A stretch of DNA of 64,000 nt from Arthrobacter bambusae (GCF_030812595.1 NZ_JAUSSZ010000003.1:124001-188000); one strand, 5' to 3'; positions 16,920 through 26,180 are shown, counted from the first letter of the stretch. The notes: generated by a model not told the origin, from the sequence alone. A program made the numbers and translations.

Positions 16920-17648
16920 CTATTTCCCAACCGTTCGAGCTGATACAGCGTCAACCAGCCACCTGAACGGCGCAGCTTGAAGCGCGGGATCGAGGCCTGC
17001 AGCCTCGGGGTGCCATTGGACTCCGAGCAGACGCCGGCCCCTGTCCTCGATCGCCTCGACGAGGCCATCATTGGCGGTCGCAACCGCGTCCAATCCTTCA
17101 CCGAGGCGACGTATTCCCTGATGGTGTCCCGACGAGACGATGAACGACGTGCTGCCCGAGCACTCGGCGAGCAAAGAGTCGGCCTTGACCTCGACCTGAT
17201 GCCAAGCCCACGTATCCGTATCGTGAGGGGACGCCAGTTTTCGGTGCTCGACGTCACTCGGAGCGAGATCTTCGTAAAGGGTTCCGCCCCGGACGACGTT
17301 GAGTACCTGAGCTCCTCGACAGATGCCTAAGAGGGGCAACCCGCTGTCAACGGCCCGTTCCGCGCATCCGAAGTCGAGCGCGTCTTGTTCGGCATTCAGG
17401 TCGTAGACGGAATCGACGTCGGTGCCGCCGTATCGGGCCGGGTCCACATCGCCGCCGCCCGGGAGGACGATTCCGTCGACGGAAGCGGTATCAAAGTCCA
17501 GGTCTCGAACTATCAAGACCTTCAACCCTGCTGCTTCGACCAAGCTGACGACGTCATGGAAGACGCGGTTCGCAATTGCGACGCGGTCATCGGTCGACTT
17601 AATCGAAAGCCTGGCGGGCATTGCTATAACTCCGCGGATACCAGTCAT
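16920..17648 (-). CDS. Class I glutamine-amidotransferase-like gamma-glutamyl hydrolase (peptidase C26, PuuD-like)
   Basis: 242 aa from ATG 17648 (MTGIRGVIAMPARL), preceded by AAGGAAG; the frame is open upstream without a supported start. Catalytic triad motifs are the nucleophile in GICRGAQ and His/Glu in QWHPE. The DGIVLPGGGDVDPARYG segment is typical of gamma-glutamyl-GABA hydrolases (PuuD), which release glutamate from gamma-glutamylated amines. Upstream of the permease gene in the same operon, and divergent from a GntR gene. It is the third C26 gene of the window (others at 48136 and 48939). Confidence 0.88.
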   Translation of the reverse strand: MTGIRGVIAMPARLSIKSTDDRVAIANRVFHDVVSLVEAAGLKVLIVRDLDFDTASVDGIVLPGGGDVDPARYGGTDVDSVYDLNAEQDALDFGCAERAVDSGLPLLGICRGAQVLNVVRGGTLYEDLAPSDVEHRKLASPHDTDTWAWHQVEVKADSLLAECSGSTSFIVSSGHHQGIRRLGEGLDAVATANDGLVEAIEDRGRRLLGVQWHPEAAGLDPALQAAPFRWLVDAVSARTVGK

Positions 17649-17997
17649 TATCTTCCTTTTTCGCAGTCCGTCGTTTCTGAAAAGGGGCGGCTCGTCGACA
17701 TGCCGCAGCGTGTTGCACGTCATTTCACGCCCACTACGCGGGCTTGTCAGCTCATGTACGTGAGGCGCCAGCACGGCCACAACCCGGCCGAACGCGCCGA
17801 GTCGCCTCTTTGCGTCCCCCAGCACGCCTCCCGATCCCGCGAACAACGCCCGAGGGGTTGTTCTTCTGGTTATCAGATCGGCTCTCTCACAACCGCCACT
17901 ATGGGCCCTCACGTTGAGGGCGTGGTTGACTGGCAGTGGACCAGTCGCGTGTGTTGGCTTGGCCGTAGGTACATATAAACTCTAGAGTATAGAAGTC
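17649..17997. other. Divergent promoter region between the C26 hydrolase and gntR
   Basis: Roughly 350 bases with no supported gene. Near its right end is ACTCTAGAGT (17979-17988), a 10-base perfect palindrome whose surroundings (ATATAAACTCTAGAGTATA) are largely symmetric; it lies 10 bases before the gntR start. The preceding ACATATAAA resembles the elements at 41628 and 55565. Confidence 0.5.
17979..17988. promoter_or_regulatory. GntR-type operator candidate
   Basis: ACTCTAGAGT, perfect palindrome; outside the core, the flanking TA-rich bases are symmetric at most positions. Immediately upstream of the gntR start codon, where binding would autorepress the gene and could affect the divergent hydrolase-permease operon. 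Confidence 0.45.
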
Positions 17998-18768
17998 ATG
18001 ACGCACAACACTTGGACTCAATTTCTCGATCAGATCGGCCCTGCCGGTATTTCTGAAGCGATCGTTCGACGCCTAACCGAGCTCATAGCCTCCGGAGAGA
18101 TTCCCTCCGGCGCACGATTGCCATCAGAACAGGAGCTGGCCGCTCGCTTCGATGTTGCACCCATGACGGTGCGAGCGGCCCTGCAGTCGCTACGGTCGAA
18201 TGGCCTCGTCGAGACGCGCCGGGGACGACATGCCGGTACCTATGTCCAGTCGGACGTGGTTGCGGCAATATCTGCTGGCGCGGAGCCGAAGCCCACGGCC
18301 TACGAATTCGCGGACTTTATCACTTGGCGCATAGCAGTCTCGGGCGAAGCGGTCGCGCGAGCAGCTAAGCGGATTACGTCCGAGCAGATTCCTCGCCTGC
18401 ACCATCTCCAGGAGATCGCCGACGGCGGGAACCTTACAGATCATGAGTATCGTCTCGCAGATGCGCGGCTCCACCTAGCCCTTGCCGAACTTTCCGATTC
18501 CCGGAGACTGCTTGATGCGGAACGGCAGATACAAGCGAGCATGACGGAATGGCTTGGCAATTTAGGCGCCCCCGACTTGGAGTCCTTTCCCGGGGCCGGC
18601 CACTCCCAGCTGATTCAAGCCGTCTGCGCTGGTGACAGTGTCCTGGCGCGGGAGCGCTTGCGGGAGCACGCCGTTGTTACCTTGGAGGGCACCAGCAAGC
18701 TTGGCTGGTTCAGCATTCGCCACGAAGGTGAAGCGGGCACCAACCGGAGCGCGGCACCAACCCCGTGA
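17998..18768 (+). CDS. GntR-family (FadR/FCD) transcriptional regulator
   Basis: 256 aa. Winged helix at about residues 18-88 (ELIASGEIPSGARLPSEQELAARFDVAPMTVRAALQSLRSNGLVETRRGRHAGTYV). An all-helical FCD ligand-binding domain (about 100-230) has R-x-A-V-S-G-E-A, an EYRLADARLHLALAELSDS segment with metal/ligand-binding His, and the final HAVVTLEG. Divergently transcribed from the C26-hydrolase/permease operon, so probably its regulator. GntR/FCD proteins usually sense a carboxylic or amino acid of the regulated pathway. Confidence 0.92.
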   Translation: MTHNTWTQFLDQIGPAGISEAIVRRLTELIASGEIPSGARLPSEQELAARFDVAPMTVRAALQSLRSNGLVETRRGRHAGTYVQSDVVAAISAGAEPKPTAYEFADFITWRIAVSGEAVARAAKRITSEQIPRLHHLQEIADGGNLTDHEYRLADARLHLALAELSDSRRLLDAERQIQASMTEWLGNLGAPDLESFPGAGHSQLIQAVCAGDSVLARERLREHAVVTLEGTSKLGWFSIRHEGEAGTNRSAAPTP

Positions 18769-18885
18769 GCAACCAAATGCTCCGGGCGGCTCACCGGGAA
18801 CCCGCACAAGTTGGATCAAAGCTTTGCTCGACGTATTCAGGCGCCCAAGCAGGGGTCCATGCAACGCTCAACCCGGAATCATGCA

Positions 18886-18934
18886 GGCGACCATAGGGGG
18901 AGGGCCTTTTCCGCCCCCTCCCAGCATGGTCGCC
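18886..18934. terminator. Bidirectional terminator hairpin
   Basis: GGCGACCAT at the left pairs with ATGGTCGCC at the right, then after a 3x3 internal loop GGGAGGG pairs with CCCTCCC around a C/T-rich loop. It sits between the convergent gntR and nitrilase genes and can serve both. No long T tract is present. Confidence 0.75.
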
Positions 18935-18950
18935 GACTAGCGCACTCCTG

Positions 18951-19814
18951 TCAGTTCCGAAGCACTAGCAGTCCATCAGCGCCGACAGGAGAAGAGACAT
19001 CTGCGTAAAGTTCTGGACGTCGCTGCTCCAGCAGGGGGAACTGTTTGCGTGTTGCATCGATGAGGTCGAGGTCCAGTGATGCTGCCAGTATCCCTTCTCG
19101 GTCAGATGCTGTAGCGATGACAAGGCCCCAGGGGTCTACGACCATTGACCTTCCGACAAACCTTGTCCCGCTTGCTGGTTCTTCGCCGAATTGGCCGGAT
19201 GCAACGACGAACGCCTGGTTCTCCACGGCCCGGGCACGCAGGAGGAACTCCCAGTGATCCGCTCGTGGCGCGAGGAAGGCTGAACAATTAATCAGGATTA
19301 TGGCGCCTTTGAGCGCAAGAACCCTGTATGGCTCCGGGAATCGCAAATCAGCGCATATGGTTACTCCGAGTAGCCCGAATGGCGTATCAAAGACAGGCAG
19401 TTCTGATCCGGCAGCTACCTTGTCCGACTCGTTTGACGGGTTGGTGATGTCCGTTCTGTTCCCCGCGTCAAAGAGATGGGTTTTGGTGTAGCTGCCAACC
19501 GGACCTTTCGGTCCTACCAGGACGGCCGTGTTGGTTGTGAGGCCGTCGACCTCGCGGTAGGTCGAGCCGACGATGTAGCAATCGCTGTCCCTTGCAATGG
19601 CTTCGAGTGCATTGTCGACGTATTCGTTGAGCTGGCTGATTTCCTCGGGTTTCTTGTGCTGGCTCAGACCGAGTCCGGTCCAGAGTTCGGGAAGGACGAT
19701 GAGGTCGGCTTTCGTAGCTGCTTGTTGCACCAGCGACAGTCCGGCGTCAATTGTCTTCTTCGGGTCGAGATCAGACGAAGTTGTCTGGATGACGGCTACT
19801 TCAAGGAAGGTCAT
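18951..19814 (-). CDS. Nitrilase-superfamily carbon-nitrogen hydrolase
   Basis: 287 aa from ATG 19814 (MTFLEVAVIQTTSSD), with AAGGA upstream; the frame is open for 138 codons more but that part overlaps the MFS gene. The Glu-Lys-Cys triad is complete: E in LPELWTGLG, K in YTKTHLFDAG, C in TICADLRFPE. The pattern resembles omega-amidase/nitrilase branch enzymes hydrolysing an amide of a small acid. Eight bases separate it from the upstream transporter, and a LacI-type operator lies in front of the pair. Substrate unknown; the MHS partner suggests an imported carboxylic acid amide. Confidence 0.9.
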   Translation of the reverse strand: MTFLEVAVIQTTSSDLDPKKTIDAGLSLVQQAATKADLIVLPELWTGLGLSQHKKPEEISQLNEYVDNALEAIARDSDCYIVGSTYREVDGLTTNTAVLVGPKGPVGSYTKTHLFDAGNRTDITNPSNESDKVAAGSELPVFDTPFGLLGVTICADLRFPEPYRVLALKGAIILINCSAFLAPRADHWEFLLRARAVENQAFVVASGQFGEEPASGTRFVGRSMVVDPWGLVIATASDREGILAASLDLDLIDATRKQFPLLEQRRPELYADVSSPVGADGLLVLRN

Positions 19815-19822
19815 ATGAATCC

Positions 19823-21133
19823 TTATTTTCCGGTGGTTCCAATGGAGCGCTCCTTTTTCTGAAAAACCAGAAGCACAAGGGCAACGACGGCGGCAAGCCC
19901 AGAGGTGTAGATGGCCGGGGACAGCAAGTTTCCGGTGGTGGCAACCAGCCATGTGGCGACCAGGGGTGCGGTGCCGCCGAAAACGATGTAGGCCAGGTTG
20001 TAGCCCAGCGCCGAGCCGCTGAACCGCACGTGGGCTGGGAACCGCTCGAGGTACGCTATGCCCACAGGCCCAAAAAAGATGCCCAAAGCGGCTGCCAGCA
20101 GCGCTTGCCCCACGATGGCGCCGCCGAGGGTGCCGGTACCGGCAAGCATGTAAGCGGGAATTGCTACCACAGCCGACAAGATTGCGCCAAAAATGAGCAC
20201 AAGTCCCCGGCCTAACTTGTCTGACCATGCGCCGGCAATCGGCGTTGCAACCGCGGCGATGAGGACGGCGATCGAATTCGAAAGCAGAGCGTCATTGCTT
20301 GAAAGCTTCACGGTTGTGGTCAGGAAGGTCACGAAGTAGCCCGTGAGCGTGTAGAAGCCGAGTCCTGCCAGGGCGGCGACGACAAACGTGAACAGCAAGG
20401 CCTTACGGTGATGCCGCATGACGGAAACCGCAGGCGCCTTCAGAATTTCGTCCCGGCTTGATGCTTGTTCAAATTCTGGTGATTCATCGACTCGGCGGCG
20501 GATGTAAAGGCCGAAGAAGCTGATCAACCCGCCGATCAGGAACGGGATCCTCCAACCCCAATCGCCGTAGGCTGGGGACCCAAGAGTGTTGGTTAGCCCG
20601 AGTATGAGCAGAGCGGCAAAGATCGCGGGCAGATTGGCGAAGGTATAACTCAGCCCGACGAAGAATCCCCTGCGCGTTGCGGGAGCGTGCTCGGCAACGA
20701 GAGCGTTTGAGCCCATCGCTTCTGCGCCAGCGGAAAGGCCCTGAACGAGCCTGCAGGTCACCAGGAGGATCGGAGCTGCCAAGCCAATGACGGAATATGC
20801 CGGCAGCAAGCCAATGCCCACGGTGGCGAGTCCCATGATGAGGATAACCGCCGAAAGCACATTCCGTCGTCCCTTCTTGTCCCCGTGATGGCCGAACAGA
20901 ATTCCGCCGACCGGTCGCATCACGAAGCCGACGGCGTACACCGCGAAGGTGGAGAGAAGACCTGCCACGGGGTCCTGTGTCGGAAAGAAGAGCTTGGCCA
21001 AGACTGTGGCGGTGTACGCGTAAACCACGAAGTCGTACCACTCCACAAACTGACCGACAGCCGCTGAGGAAACGACTCGGCGAAGGCTCCCCGCCTTAGT
21101 CGAGTCTTTTTGGTTGCTCGTTGTTGTTGTCAT
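19823..21133 (-). CDS. MFS transporter of the metabolite:H+ symporter (MHS) family
   Basis: 436 aa from ATG 21133 (MTTTTSNQKD), with a GGAGG ribosome binding site. About 12 helices. MHS signatures are VGQFVEWYDFVVYAYTATV in helix 1, the loop GHHGDKKGRRNVL (MFS motif A) and RRRVDESPEFEQ in the central loop. Members such as ProP, KgtP and ShiA import small zwitterions, dicarboxylates or aromatic acids with protons. First gene of an operon with the nitrilase, likely repressed by the divergent LacI protein through the 22-base palindrome just upstream of its ribosome binding site. Confidence 0.93.
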   Translation of the reverse strand: MTTTTSNQKDSTKAGSLRRVVSSAAVGQFVEWYDFVVYAYTATVLAKLFFPTQDPVAGLLSTFAVYAVGFVMRPVGGILFGHHGDKKGRRNVLSAVILIMGLATVGIGLLPAYSVIGLAAPILLVTCRLVQGLSAGAEAMGSNALVAEHAPATRRGFFVGLSYTFANLPAIFAALLILGLTNTLGSPAYGDWGWRIPFLIGGLISFFGLYIRRRVDESPEFEQASSRDEILKAPAVSVMRHHRKALLFTFVVAALAGLGFYTLTGYFVTFLTTTVKLSSNDALLSNSIAVLIAAVATPIAGAWSDKLGRGLVLIFGAILSAVVAIPAYMLAGTGTLGGAIVGQALLAAALGIFFGPVGIAYLERFPAHVRFSGSALGYNLAYIVFGGTAPLVATWLVATTGNLLSPAIYTSGLAAVVALVLLVFQKKERSIGTTGK

Positions 21134-21142
21134 TTTGCCTCC

Positions 21143-21164
21143 ATCGTCAAAACGTTTTGACGAT
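21143..21164. promoter_or_regulatory. LacI-family operator, 22-base perfect palindrome
   Basis: ATCGTCAAAAC followed by its exact reverse complement GTTTTGACGAT. The central AAAACGTTTT carries the CG step typical of LacI/GalR operators. It overlaps the 5' leader of the MHS transporter gene and lies about 50 bases from the lacI start, so it can control both divergent transcripts. Confidence 0.88.
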
Positions 21165-21214
21165 CGTAGGGCTATCTCAAGCGATCGGTCAATAGGTGGC
21201 GGGCAGACCAGTTG

Positions 21215-22264
21215 ATGCACAATGGGTGTGTGCCAGAGGAGACCCGACGACAGCCGACCATCAAAGACGTAGCTGCGGCGGCGGGCGTATCGATCAGTAC
21301 GGTTTCACATGTCTATAGCCGCGCCCGCCCCATATCCGAGCCGACCGCAGCTCGCGTAACCGCGGCTGCGGAGGCGCTGGGCTATATCCCGAACCCTTCT
21401 GCGGCATCTCTGCGGGGCGGGCAGGTGGGAATTTTTGGGCTCGTCCTACGCCCGAGAAACGCCGTCCACGGTTCACTCAGCGGCACGGAAACCTTCACAC
21501 GGTTCTCAGGTGCTGCGGCTGCTGCAACTTTGGCAACGGGGAGGGGCCTCCTGCACGTCCCCAATGTTTTAGCGGAGAAAGCCCGCCGTGTGGCTATGGA
21601 CGGATGCATCGTCATGGGACCCTACGAGCGTGATGATGTCGTGGCCGCGTTAAAAAAGAGACACGTCCCAGTGGTATGTGCGGATGTTGATCCATCTAAT
21701 CCGGATGACCCTTGGGCCGTTCACGTGGACTATCGACCTGCCGTGGAACAACTTCTTTCGGCAGCTGCCTCGGGGGGCGCCCAGCGTTTGGCCCTCATCG
21801 CTGGAAGCGAGGCGAACAATTGGACGATGTCGACACGGGGGACTATCCAGGAGTGGTGCAGCGCTGCGGGGCTCAGTCTGACGGCACATGACCTTTTCGA
21901 GGGTGTTGGAAGCACTGGAGCGGAGGGACTGGCATTCGACCTCTTAGGATCATCGACTCCTCCGGACACCATAGTTGTTTCCTCCACAAGATTCGCCGGA
22001 GGTGTGCTCGCCGCGGCCAAACGTCTCAGTATCCGGATTCCGGAGGACCTGCGAGTTTGTGCCTTGACGGATAGTGCATTGACCAGGGACGCGGAACCCT
22101 CGATCACGTCTCTGGACCTGTTGCTCGAAGATCAGGCCAAGGCATGTGTGGATCTCCTGATCCGGGCGCTTTCTGAGGGCTCACCACCCCTTCAGCCTGT
22201 GATCGTCACTCCACAGGTACGGTGGCGTGCTTCCCTGGGGAGCCCCGGAGAAGGCGCCCCCTAG
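21215..22264 (+). CDS. LacI-family transcriptional regulator
   Basis: About 349 aa. Helix-turn-helix and hinge at residues 9-65 (TIKDVAAAAGVSISTVSHVYSRARPISEPTAARVTAAAEALGYIPNPSAASLR), then a periplasmic-binding-like effector domain (GIFGLVLRPRN..., CIVMGPYE, RLALIAGS, FAGGVLAAAKRLSIRIPEDLRV, ITSLDL). Start is uncertain: ATG at 21215, a TTG just before it, or GTG at 21230; none has a strong ribosome binding site. Divergent from the MHS-nitrilase operon with an operator between them, so it is probably the local repressor. Confidence 0.92.
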   Translation: MHNGCVPEETRRQPTIKDVAAAAGVSISTVSHVYSRARPISEPTAARVTAAAEALGYIPNPSAASLRGGQVGIFGLVLRPRNAVHGSLSGTETFTRFSGAAAAATLATGRGLLHVPNVLAEKARRVAMDGCIVMGPYERDDVVAALKKRHVPVVCADVDPSNPDDPWAVHVDYRPAVEQLLSAAASGGAQRLALIAGSEANNWTMSTRGTIQEWCSAAGLSLTAHDLFEGVGSTGAEGLAFDLLGSSTPPDTIVVSSTRFAGGVLAAAKRLSIRIPEDLRVCALTDSALTRDAEPSITSLDLLLEDQAKACVDLLIRALSEGSPPLQPVIVTPQVRWRASLGSPGEGAP

Positions 22265-22390
22265 GGGAGACAAACCACCGGATCCGGCGCCACCGCAGGC
22301 TTGAACGACAGGCACGGCAGCCGCTGACCGGGCCAAGTAGACGTCAGATGTCAAATCTCAACGTGCTGGCCTGAGCAGACCTCCTCGCAA

Positions 22391-23146
22391 TCAGGAGCTG
22401 GCTGGTTTCCCCGGTTGGAAGACCCGGCCGGTTTGTACGTGGTAGGCGACAGCCGTGCGGGTCTCTTCAATATGCTCCCGCATAATGCGTTCGGCCGCAT
22501 CAGCGTCCTTCTCCTCAATGGCGTGAACAATCAGGCGGTGTGGGTCATTCATGTACGGCTCGAGCTTGTCGAAGACCGCATTGATCGGCTGGTAAATCTC
22601 GGCATGGGCCCTGACCATCGCCTCCTCCAACAAGATGTTCCGGGCCGCTTTTGCTATTCCTACGTGAAACCTGTGGTCTGCAGCCTTGAATTTCGGGATG
22701 ACCATTCTGCCCGTAGTGCGCTCGTCGACGAGTTCATCCATCTCGGCCAGGCAGCGCTGAAGATTCCTGAGATCCACTGTGGTGCGGCTGCCCGCCGCCA
22801 GCCTAACCGTCGCCGCCTCAACTGCAATACGGAAGTCAAAGACCATATTGATATAGGCCATGCGCTCCCCTAAAAGCCTGCGCGCCTCCCGGGACGAGAG
22901 CTGGCGATCTTGGATGACCAGACCGCCAGAGCGCCCGTGCTTGGCTTTGACCAAGCCCTCGGCCTCGAGTATCCGCCCGGCCTCCCGCAGAGTCGTCCGG
23001 GAGACCGCGAGCTGCTCAGAAAGCTCCCGCTCAGGTGGAAACCGGTCTCCCGGCAGATAATGTCCCAACTGGATAGCCACACGCAGCTGGTCCGCGACCA
23101 GCTCACTCGCAGCTGGGGGCTTGGGGATGGCAGGAAGGCGTTCCAT
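22391..23146 (-). CDS. GntR-family (FadR/FCD) transcriptional regulator
   Basis: 251 aa. Winged helix at about residues 10-80 (LVADQLRVAIQLGHYLPGDRFPPERELSEQLAVSRTTLREAGRILEAEGLVKAKHGRSGGLVI). FCD domain thereafter, with DFRIAVEAATVRLAAG, FKAADHRFHVGIAKAARN (metal-site His residues) and ERIMREHIEETRTAV. Divergent from the amino acid ABC transporter operon at 23450, so it likely controls it. A 12-base palindrome lies in the 300-base gap. Confidence 0.92.
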   Translation of the reverse strand: MERLPAIPKPPAASELVADQLRVAIQLGHYLPGDRFPPERELSEQLAVSRTTLREAGRILEAEGLVKAKHGRSGGLVIQDRQLSSREARRLLGERMAYINMVFDFRIAVEAATVRLAAGSRTTVDLRNLQRCLAEMDELVDERTTGRMVIPKFKAADHRFHVGIAKAARNILLEEAMVRAHAEIYQPINAVFDKLEPYMNDPHRLIVHAIEEKDADAAERIMREHIEETRTAVAYHVQTGRVFQPGKPASS

Positions 23147-23225
23147 GCGTGTGATCTTATCGCCAGTCGCAAGCGTCTGAGGACAGTGGCCAGTTCAAAA
23201 CACATTGCTGCCCTTGACGATTGGA

Positions 23226-23237
23226 AGATCCGGATCT
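23226..23237. promoter_or_regulatory. Palindrome in the gntR / ABC-transporter divergent region
   Basis: AGATCCGGATCT, a perfect 12-base palindrome about 80 bases from gntR and 210 from the binding-protein gene. Possible GntR operator, but the length allows chance occurrence. The rest of the 303-base gap (23147-23449) shows no gene. Confidence 0.3.
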
Positions 23238-23449
23238 ACATTTGGGTTACTCAGTGGCCCAAAAGTCGGATAACGAGGTCAACGCGACGAGATGGGCGCC
23301 ACGCCCTTGGCGGGGCCAATACCCAAAGTTCTCCATCCGTGCTGCGGCGCGAGCTTTACCCAGACTGAGCCGCACCTCGCATAATCCTTTCTGCCGTTGA
23401 CAGCGGACTCATGCCGCTGCCTTGAACCCCCTTTCTGATTGAGGAATCG

Positions 23450-24328
23450 ATGAAGAAGTTCTACTCTGCTGCCGTCACCGTCGCCGTCGCAGCGCTTGCT
23501 CTCACCGCCTGCGGAGGGCCCGCCAGTTCCACAGCCCAGTCCAGCGGCGGCTCGCCCACCTTTGGAGATTGCAAGGTCACTGGCCAGCCGGGCAGCCTTA
23601 AACTCAAAACCCAGACACCTGATACCCTCACGGTTGCCACAGTGCTGCCCAACCCCGGGTGGTGGAACGGTACAAACCCGTCCAGCGTCAAAGACGGATT
23701 TGAATACTGCATGGCGGCGGACATCGCCTACCGGGCCGGCCTGAAGTCAGTTCAGGTGAAGAACCTCGCCTGGGATCAATACATCTCCGGAACAGCGACA
23801 GGTTACGACATCGGATTGGCGGCGACGACCATCACCGACAAGCGTAAGCAGATCCTCGACTTCTCCAAGCCCTACTTCTCGTCCAACCTTGGGGTCGCTA
23901 CCAAGGCGAACTCGACCCTCTCGGCTGACGACCTCCGTGACGCAAAGATTGGTGTCCTCCAAGGCAACATCGGGGCGCAGTGGGTGGCTGACACCCTTAA
24001 ACCCTCCAAAACGACCGCCACGTTCCAAAGCCAAGCCGATATGTTCACCGCGTTGAGCGCGGGCCAGGTCGACGCCGCCATCACTGACACCACGCTCGCC
24101 CTGACCAGTGTCAAAGCCACCAACGGAGCCCTGACAGTCAAGGGCCAATACAAGCTCGACCAAGGCTATGGCGTGGTGCTGCCTCATGGATCCGAGAACA
24201 CGTCTGCGGTCGACAAGGTTGTCGGTGAAATGGACAGCGACGGGACCTTGAAGGACCTCTCCGCACAATACCTTAAGCCGATGTTCGGCATCGATCCGAA
24301 CGAGGTTCCGATCTGGAGCGCCAAGTGA
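23450..24328 (+). CDS. Amino acid ABC transporter, substrate-binding lipoprotein (SBP family 3)
   Basis: 292 aa. Signal peptide with lipobox (ALALTACGG, Cys at about residue 21), then a bacterial extracellular solute-binding domain 3: YCMAADIAYRAGLKSVQVKNLAWDQYISG, DIGLAATTITDKRKQILDFSKPYF and DAAITDTTLAL. Delivers a polar amino acid or related amine to the permease encoded next, whose GTG overlaps this stop by four bases. Regulated probably by the divergent GntR. Confidence 0.92.
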   Translation: MKKFYSAAVTVAVAALALTACGGPASSTAQSSGGSPTFGDCKVTGQPGSLKLKTQTPDTLTVATVLPNPGWWNGTNPSSVKDGFEYCMAADIAYRAGLKSVQVKNLAWDQYISGTATGYDIGLAATTITDKRKQILDFSKPYFSSNLGVATKANSTLSADDLRDAKIGVLQGNIGAQWVADTLKPSKTTATFQSQADMFTALSAGQVDAAITDTTLALTSVKATNGALTVKGQYKLDQGYGVVLPHGSENTSAVDKVVGEMDSDGTLKDLSAQYLKPMFGIDPNEVPIWSAK

Positions 24329-25437
24329 CTTCTCTGCTCGCATCAGCCTCTACGACATCACCTAGGTTGAGCCCGCCCCCGAAGAGCGGACCCCTTGCGG
24401 TCGCGGCGGTGATCTTCGCCGGGGTGCTCCTCCTGCTTATGGCAGGACTTGGGGCAGCAAGCATGGGGAATTCCACCCCAGGGAGCACGACGTCAGTTAT
24501 CGGATGGTTGATAAGCACGGTCGGCGTCGTATCTGCAGGCATAGTGTTGTGGATCGCCGCCCGCTCCGTTCGCCGCTCACTGCATGCGGCACGGGACGTT
24601 AGGGCGGGCCGTATTCTCGAAGCCCGGACGCCCGCGGCAATGTCCATACAGGACAGCCTGCTCACGTTCGGAATCGGCCTCGCAATCCTCATTGTGCTCG
24701 CCGCCGCAATCGCCCTGACGGTCAATGATGGCGTCATACAGAAGACCTTTCTCCGCTGGGACCTGATCGGTGAAAGCGCAAGAGACGTTGTGTCCGCTTT
24801 CGGGCTGAACGTCATGATTGCCGTCATCTCCGAAGTCTTCATCCTGGTCTTCGGGCTTATTCTCGCCATCGCCCGGATGATGCCTGGGCGAGCCGGGCGC
24901 CCCATACGCGCGATCGCAATCGCCTACATCGACGGGATGAGAGCCGTACCAGCCATCATCATTATCTATCTTGTCGGGTTCGGCTTGCCTCTGCTCAAAA
25001 TCCCTGTGCTCTCCGACCTTCCACCGGAATGGTTCGCGATCACGGCATTGACATTGTCCTATAGCGCGTATGTGGCGGAAACCTACCGCGCCGGCATTGA
25101 GGTGATTCACCCGTCCCAGTGGTCGGCTTCGCGTTCGCTTGGGTTCTCTTATGGGCGGACGCTGCGCTACGTGATCCTTCCCCAGGCAATCCGTGGAGTG
25201 ATCCCGCCGCTGCTGAGCATGTTCATCGCGCTGCAGAAAGACACCTCGCTGGTAAACGTGATCGGTACCCTGGATGCCTTCAACCAGGCCAAGTTCTACT
25301 CCTCGGCCAGCTTCAACCTCTCCTCGGTAACGCTTGTAGCGGTCCTGTTCATCATCATCACCATTCCGCAGACCCGTGTGGTCGACTGGCTACTCAGCCG
25401 CAGCGGGTCACATCGGCGCCCGAAGGGCGGAAAATAA
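24325..25437 (+). CDS. Amino acid ABC transporter permease
   Basis: 370 aa, GTG start overlapping the previous stop. Two N-terminal hydrophobic helices (about residues 20-85, an extension beyond the core) precede the His/Glu/Gln/Arg/opine permease domain (about 145-355), with SYSAYVAETYRAGIEVI and the coupling loop ARSLGFSYGRTLRYVILPQA (EAA-like) followed by IRGVIPPLLSMF. A single permease gene implies a homodimer. The stop overlaps the ATG of the ATPase (TAATG). Confidence 0.9.
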   Translation: MTSLLASASTTSPRLSPPPKSGPLAVAAVIFAGVLLLLMAGLGAASMGNSTPGSTTSVIGWLISTVGVVSAGIVLWIAARSVRRSLHAARDVRAGRILEARTPAAMSIQDSLLTFGIGLAILIVLAAAIALTVNDGVIQKTFLRWDLIGESARDVVSAFGLNVMIAVISEVFILVFGLILAIARMMPGRAGRPIRAIAIAYIDGMRAVPAIIIIYLVGFGLPLLKIPVLSDLPPEWFAITALTLSYSAYVAETYRAGIEVIHPSQWSASRSLGFSYGRTLRYVILPQAIRGVIPPLLSMFIALQKDTSLVNVIGTLDAFNQAKFYSSASFNLSSVTLVAVLFIIITIPQTRVVDWLLSRSGSHRRPKGGK

Positions 25438-26180
25438 TGTCGTTTATTGAGCTTTCAAACTTGCATAAAAGCTATGGCGATTTTGCCGTGCTCCAAGGAA
25501 TAGATCTTTCGGTAGAACGCCACCAGGTGGTAACACTCATTGGCGCTTCGGGTTCGGGAAAGTCCACCCTGCTGCGCTGCATAAATGCCCTTGAGGCAAT
25601 CGACGGTGGCGAGATCCGTATAGAAGGGGACGTCGTCAGCGGGCCGGGCGTCGATGTAAACCGGCTCCGCCGCACGGTTGGAATGGTCTTCCAGTCCTTT
25701 AACCTGTTTCCCCATATGACCGTTTTGGACAACATCGCGCTTGGGCCCATCAAGCTGAGGGGAATACCCGTGTCAGAAGCCCGTGACAGGGCCCGATCAC
25801 TTCTCGAGAGGGTCAACCTCGGCCATCGGGCAAACTATTACCCCGATCAGCTCTCGGGCGGACAGCAACAAAGGGTCGCCATTGTGCGCACTCTCGCCAT
25901 GGACCCGAAAGCTGTCCTCTTGGATGAGATAACTTCCGCGCTCGACCCCGAGCTCGTCGCCGAGGTGCTGAACATCGTTCGCGAACTCGCCGCCGATGGA
26001 ATGACAATGATGCTCGCCACCCATGAAATGCACTTTGCCCGTGAAGTTTCTGATCTCGTGGTCTTTCTAGAGAAGGGCAAACTCCTGGAGCAAGGCCCAC
26101 CCGACCAGGTTTTCGGTGATCCGACCGAGCCGCGGACGCGAGAATTTCTGCATCAGATCATTGAAGCGGGACGCCTTTAG
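25437..26180 (+). CDS. Amino acid ABC transporter ATP-binding protein
   Basis: 247 aa from ATG 25437. Walker A GASGSGKST (about residues 36-44), Q-loop VFQSFNLFPH, signature LSGGQQQR, Walker B AVLLDEIT, switch His in ATHEMHFAREV. The D-loop region reads DEITSALDPE where most relatives have DEPTSALDPE; the catalytic Glu is kept, so activity is expected. GlnQ/HisP-type ATPase energising uptake by the two preceding genes. Confidence 0.94.
   Translation: MSFIELSNLHKSYGDFAVLQGIDLSVERHQVVTLIGASGSGKSTLLRCINALEAIDGGEIRIEGDVVSGPGVDVNRLRRTVGMVFQSFNLFPHMTVLDNIALGPIKLRGIPVSEARDRARSLLERVNLGHRANYYPDQLSGGQQQRVAIVRTLAMDPKAVLLDEITSALDPELVAEVLNIVRELAADGMTMMLATHEMHFAREVSDLVVFLEKGKLLEQGPPDQVFGDPTEPRTREFLHQIIEAGRL

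Noticed and set aside
25437..26180. ABC ATPase possibly inactive because DEPTSALD reads DEITSALD
   Set aside because: The catalytic Asp-Glu of Walker B and all other motifs are intact; the Pro position tolerates change.
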